Shown here piece after piece: positions 33,062 to 36,569 of a stretch of 36,569 nt of DNA. The position numbers and the translations under genes were made by a program. The notes under the pieces are model-generated. The model was given only the letters and a program-made list of their open reading frames with translations, searched no databases and had not been told where the DNA came from. The DNA comes from an uncultured Acidimicrobiales bacterium (lineage in GTDB: Bacteria; Actinomycetota; Acidimicrobiia; Acidimicrobiales; SZUA-35). Every line of letters starts with the position of its first letter. Within the stretch, counting starts at the first letter, position 1. The stretch covers positions 251,538 to 288,106 of the forward strand of contig CALKTH010000009.1 in the NCBI GenBank assembly GCA_937997485.1. Direction: 5' to 3'.

Positions 33062-36000
33062 TCAGGACGCCACGCGCTGCGCGTACTCGTCGGAGGCGAA
33101 GAAGCTACGGATCAGACGATCGAGCCCGTTCGGATCCGAGCGAATCTCGCCTCGCCAGAACTGGAAGCCGGGAACGCATCCGGGCCGTCCACAGGTGGTC
33201 TCCGGCGGACGCCGAAGCAGGCCGAGATAGGTGACCGTGACGTCCACCTGCACCTGCGTGGCTTCGACGTTCTCCGGTGACTCGGAGAAGTTCAGCATGA
33301 GGTCGCCGCGCGTGAAGCCCGCCTCGAGCTGAGCAAGCCAGAACACGAAGCCGGCTTGGTCGGGACGACGACCCAGCACGTTGTTGTAGACGAGCACGAT
33401 GAATTCGGCGTCGTTGAGCGACCCGTACGTGTCGTCGAACTCGGTCGAGCTGGCGAAGAAGTCCGAGACGCTGGAGACATCTGCTCGGCCAGCGGCAATC
33501 TCGGCGGCCCAGAAATCGACACCGGCCAGATCGGGCTGGCGATCAAAGTAGGCGTAATAAAGGCGGGTCACCGCTCGACGAGGGCTGAACTCAGGCGAGC
33601 GCATGAACCCTTCGATGATCTCGGAGATGTTCGACTGATCGTCGTTGATTCGCGCCGTCCAAAACGCACGGCCCCCAGCATCAGCCTCTCGACGAAGGAA
33701 GTCGCGGTAGACCTGATCGACGAAGTCGGTTTCGCTCCGGAACGGCGCGAACGCCCGAACCTCAACGCGGTTCGCCGTGACGATGCCACCCGGACCCGCG
33801 GCCGTGAACGTCTGGATGGTCGGGGTGTATTCACCGACGGGGATGCCGTTGAACAGGACGGTGGGAACGAACGGGGGTGCGGCGACGCCAGCCTCGGCCG
33901 CTGCCGCTTCGGCTGCCGCCTCCTCGGCTGCGAGCTCAGCCACTGTTCGAACGATCGAGGCGTCGCCGACCTTGATCACGTACTGCGTGACCGGCGAGCC
34001 ACCGTCGTCGGTGGGTGGATTCCACTGGATCTGGACGTTGCCGGAGAACATCGGCAGCTGGTTGGAAACCACGTCCTCAGCCGCGCCGGGCACCGCCGGA
34101 ATCGTGGCCGTGTTCGGTGAGTTGGTGCCGGCGCTCTCGCCTGCAGCGTTCACCGCGATGACGGTGGCCGAATAGGCCGTGCGAGTTTCGAGACCGGAGA
34201 TCTCGACCGACAGCGGCTCGCTGCCCGTCGCATCGAAGATGAAGTCCGGCACGTCGGCCGGCGACATGCGCACGATGTAGGAGGTGATGGGATCGCCACC
34301 ATCAGATGTTGGGGCGTCCCAGGTGACGAGGACACCACTCACGAAGGAAACACCGTCGACGTCGGTTGATGCCAACGACACATCGACGTTGCGCGGTGTG
34401 CTCGGCTTGTTGATCACCCCGGCCGCCGCTGAGGTTGCCGATGGACTGGTGCCACCCGAGTTCCGGGCAACAACCGTGGCTGTGTAGGAGCCGGAGGCAA
34501 GCCCGTTGAACGTTGCCGTGGTGCCGTTGACCGTGGCGTTGCCGCCTCCGTTCGAAAGTGTGACCTCGTAGGTCGCCGCACCGTTCGCCGCGTCCCAGGC
34601 CACCACGACCTGTCCGGGGTTGGCCGCCGTGGCCGTAGCGGTGAGGTTCGCCGGCGCAGGTGGGGCCAAGAGTGCAGTTGACGAGCTGGGGCTCGCTGGG
34701 CTCGTGCCCGCGGCGTTCGTGGCAGTGACAACGGCGGTGTACGTCTGACCAGGCGTAAGGCCCGTGAAGGACGCTGACAGCGTGCCCGGGCCAGGGTTCG
34801 CCACACGCGGCGTTCCGCTGCCGCTGGTGAGGGTCACCGTGTAGCCGGTGATGGCGCTACCGCCCGTGCTCGCAGGAGCGTCGTACTCAACCAGCACCGA
34901 GGTCGCCGAGCTCACGCCGATGCGAGGCGCTGCCATCTGGCCGGGGGCCACGGCTCCGGTGCTCGCCTGAGCGGTTCCGTTGGCGGTGCCGCTGCCGTTG
35001 TTGGCAACGACGGTGATCGTGTAGGTCTGTCCGGGCGTCAAACCGGTGAACGTGGTGTTCGTCGCAGCCGAGTTCGTGACAGCTCCGGCGCCGCCGCCAT
35101 CGTTGGGGGCGATGGTGGCGGTGTAGTTGTTCGTACCGCCCCCGGCGTCGGCACCCCAGGACGCGGCGATCGACGTACCGGTGGTCGCTCCGGGCGTGAC
35201 GGTGACGGCGCCAGGGCCGTTGATACTGGTGGTGGCGCTGTCGGTGTCGGAGACCGTGCCACCTGCGTTCGTCGCCTCGACCTCGATGGTGTAGGGGGTT
35301 CCGGGGTTGAGGCCCGAGAAGGTTGCTGCGCCTGCAGATAGGGCGACCGTGCCGTCATTCGGCGTGATCGTCGTTGTGTACGTGGCTGCGCCGCCGCCGA
35401 CGACCCAGGTGATCCCGATCGATGATGCCGTCACCGTGCCGAGGGTGATGGTCGGCGTTTCCGGGGCGGTGGTTCCGGTGGTCCCGGAGACAACAGCAGA
35501 CGATGGGCCTTCGCCGACTCCGTTGGTCGCCGTGACGGTGAAGTTGTAGGCCGTGTTCTCCGCTAGGCCAGTGATCGTGCCGTTGGTGGCGGGGGCGGCA
35601 ACGGGTTGGGTCAGCGTGGCGCCACCAGCGGAGGGGGTGGCGGAGATCGTGAAGCCCGTGACGGCCGACCCGTTCCCGTCGGGCGTGGTGAAGTTGACGA
35701 TCGCATCGGTGGTTCCCGGCGAGACGCCGGTGATGCCCGGAGCGTCGGGCACGAGCGCATTGGTTGTGCCTGAATTCGTTCCCGCAGCCGAGCTCGCTGT
35801 TTCGTTGGTTGCGGTGACGGTCACGGTGTAGTTCGTACCAGGGGTAAGGCCTGTGAATGTCGTCGAGGTGTCTGCCGTGCCGTTGATGAGGCCGCCGCCG
35901 TCTCCGGGAGGGTCGATGATGGCCACGTAGGTGTTCGTGCCGCCGCCATCGGTTGCGGTCCACGTTGCAGCGAGAGTGGAATCCGTGGCTACACCGATCG

Positions 36001-36388
36001 TGACCACGGGAGTTCCCGGCGCCGCGATGGCGGTCGTTTGACTGGCGGTGCCCGAGGTCGTTGCGAGATCGGTGTCCGTGGCGGTCACGGTCACGATGTA
36101 TGCCGTGTTCGCCGTCAGCCCGGAGAAGGTGACCGGCTCCGGCGCGGCGAACGGTCCGGCCGTGTCAACCGGGGTGCCCGGCGCGGCCGCCGTGGCGACG
36201 CTGGTGGAGTAGGAGATCGTGCCGAGGTTGCCACTTGCAACCGCAGTCCAGGAGAACGTGATCGAGACGTCGTCGAAACCGTCGACCGTGACCACCGGAC
36301 TACCGACCGGAGCGCCGACCGCCGGAGCGGCCGTCAGACCGACCGTTGCCACGATCAACGCCAAAAGAGAAAGAAGAAGTCGCCTCAT
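33062..36388 (-). CDS. Secreted multi-FN3 protein with C-terminal DUF4214 repeats
   Basis: 1108 residues from ATG 36388 (MRRLLLSLLALIVATVGLTAAPAVGA, a clear signal peptide). About nine fibronectin-III-like domains follow, with recurring pieces ITFSWTA, FTGLTPGTNYTVTVTATN and APGTPVVTIG. Domains 1-7 are Gly/Ala/Thr/Asn-rich; 8-9 are more classical (VLVTWDAPTSDGGDPITSYIV). Domain 9 holds an Ala/Glu-rich insert (AEEAAAEAAAAEAG). The last 224 residues contain four DUF4214 units of the form Y-x3-L-x-R-x-PD-x2-G-x2-FW; the fourth has an insert with two cysteines. DUF4214 is found in extracellular and S-layer-type proteins. It is probably a surface adhesin or matrix protein, with no enzymatic domain visible. 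No LPXTG or membrane anchor is seen. Confidence 0.9.
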   Translation of the reverse strand: MRRLLLSLLALIVATVGLTAAPAVGAPVGSPVVTVDGFDDVSITFSWTAVASGNLGTISYSTSVATAAAPGTPVDTAGPFAAPEPVTFSGLTANTAYIVTVTATDTDLATTSGTASQTTAIAAPGTPVVTIGVATDSTLAATWTATDGGGTNTYVAIIDPPGDGGGLINGTADTSTTFTGLTPGTNYTVTVTATNETASSAAGTNSGTTNALVPDAPGITGVSPGTTDAIVNFTTPDGNGSAVTGFTISATPSAGGATLTQPVAAPATNGTITGLAENTAYNFTVTATNGVGEGPSSAVVSGTTGTTAPETPTITLGTVTASSIGITWVVGGGAATYTTTITPNDGTVALSAGAATFSGLNPGTPYTIEVEATNAGGTVSDTDSATTSINGPGAVTVTPGATTGTSIAASWGADAGGGTNNYTATIAPNDGGGAGAVTNSAATNTTFTGLTPGQTYTITVVANNGSGTANGTAQASTGAVAPGQMAAPRIGVSSATSVLVEYDAPASTGGSAITGYTVTLTSGSGTPRVANPGPGTLSASFTGLTPGQTYTAVVTATNAAGTSPASPSSSTALLAPPAPANLTATATAANPGQVVVAWDAANGAATYEVTLSNGGGNATVNGTTATFNGLASGSYTATVVARNSGGTSPSATSAAAGVINKPSTPRNVDVSLASTDVDGVSFVSGVLVTWDAPTSDGGDPITSYIVRMSPADVPDFIFDATGSEPLSVEISGLETRTAYSATVIAVNAAGESAGTNSPNTATIPAVPGAAEDVVSNQLPMFSGNVQIQWNPPTDDGGSPVTQYVIKVGDASIVRTVAELAAEEAAAEAAAAEAGVAAPPFVPTVLFNGIPVGEYTPTIQTFTAAGPGGIVTANRVEVRAFAPFRSETDFVDQVYRDFLRREADAGGRAFWTARINDDQSNISEIIEGFMRSPEFSPRRAVTRLYYAYFDRQPDLAGVDFWAAEIAAGRADVSSVSDFFASSTEFDDTYGSLNDAEFIVLVYNNVLGRRPDQAGFVFWLAQLEAGFTRGDLMLNFSESPENVEATQVQVDVTVTYLGLLRRPPETTCGRPGCVPGFQFWRGEIRSDPNGLDRLIRSFFASDEYAQRVAS

Positions 36389-36569
36389 GTACCCACACCG
36401 TCCTGTCTTCGTTCTCCCCGTCGGAGAGAACGTCTGCTGAGGAAGCCCATCCACAGCGCCCGGGCACATGATTCCCTACCCAAAGCCTGCGGACAACGCG
36501 CCCAGCGGATTGCCCATGGTCAGCAATGGTTCTGCAATGCGCTAGAACGCGCATCAGGGATACTCCGCA
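36389..36569. other. Intergenic region at the window end
   Basis: 181 bp upstream of the FN3 gene. Besides the leader hairpin it holds ATGCGC...GCGCAT (36537-36542 and 36549-36554), overlapping GTTCT...AGAAC (36529-36533 and 36544-36548), a nested inverted repeat that may be an operator. No coding sequence is recognised. Confidence 0.35.
36410..36432 (-). promoter_or_regulatory. Ten-pair hairpin in the leader of the FN3/DUF4214 gene
   Basis: CGTTCTCCCC (36410-36419) pairs with GGAGAGAACG (36423-36432), with one G-T pair and a three-base loop, 21 bp before the ATG. It may stabilise the mRNA or control translation of this large secreted protein. Confidence 0.4.

Noticed and set aside
33062..36388. 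Possible frameshift or gene remnant in the repeat-rich region
   Set aside because: The frame is open from the signal peptide to the last DUF4214 unit without interruption.
36529..36554. SOS box from GTTCT...AGAAC
   Set aside because: The actinobacterial LexA site has GAAC...GTTC in the opposite arm order with shorter spacing. The repeat here does not match.

Overview
The window is high-GC actinobacterial DNA. It is most likely from a member of the class Acidimicrobiia (Ilumatobacter-like), but that placement is inference from gene content and style, not from a marker gene. Supporting signs are the actinobacterial core genes eno, ftsB, DUF501 and ppx; frequent GTG starts and 1-8 bp coupled gene overlaps; lipoproteins with long low-complexity linkers; and a secreted fibronectin-III/DUF4214 protein. 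The window is almost fully coding. No gap between genes exceeds about 200 bp. I saw no tRNA, rRNA, CRISPR array, insertion sequence or phage gene.

Layout. (1) 1-2355, minus: an ECF-type importer made of a fused S-component/ATPase, a second ATPase and EcfT (cut by the window edge). A Rieske oxygenase lies just upstream (2394-3635). (2) 3714-13694: an alpha-glucan utilisation locus. A LacI-type regulator is divergent from a maltose/maltodextrin-type binding lipoprotein, two permeases, a cytoplasmic GH13 maltodextrin hydrolase and a secreted GH57 lipoprotein. Three operator-like repeats with about 21-bp spacing lie in the divergent promoter. No ATPase subunit is encoded here. (3) 13732-21202: mixed housekeeping and orphan genes: a small conserved protein, a C26 glutamine amidotransferase, a Cas4/AddB-like Fe-S nuclease, a MOSC protein, a flippase-like membrane protein, Maf, a zinc-ribbon protein, a racemase-like protein without visible catalytic cysteines, a lipoprotein and a crotonase-fold protein. 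(4) 21229-32926, minus: the actinobacterial block eno-ftsB ... DUF501-ppx, split by about 8 kb of genes related to molybdenum hydroxylases. These are the coxS and coxM subunits, a cytosolic BtuF-like protein, two XdhC/CoxI proteins, a TetR regulator, a GGDEF/degenerate-EAL sensor, a MocA-like nucleotidyltransferase and CoxG. The catalytic large subunit (CoxL) is absent. (5) 33062-36388, minus: a 1108-residue secreted protein with about nine FN3 domains and four DUF4214 units.

How the parts may work together. In the glucan locus, GH57 outside the cell would cut polymer, the MalEFG-type importer would take up oligosaccharides, GH13 would hydrolyse them in the cytoplasm, and the LacI regulator would control both directions. 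In the Mo cluster, CoxS and CoxM could supply electron transfer to a large subunit encoded elsewhere. XdhC/CoxI, MocA and CoxG are families used in cofactor maturation and membrane anchoring. Strong hairpins after tetR, after the GGDEF gene and at the coxG stop suggest that the second-messenger gene is a separate transcription unit.
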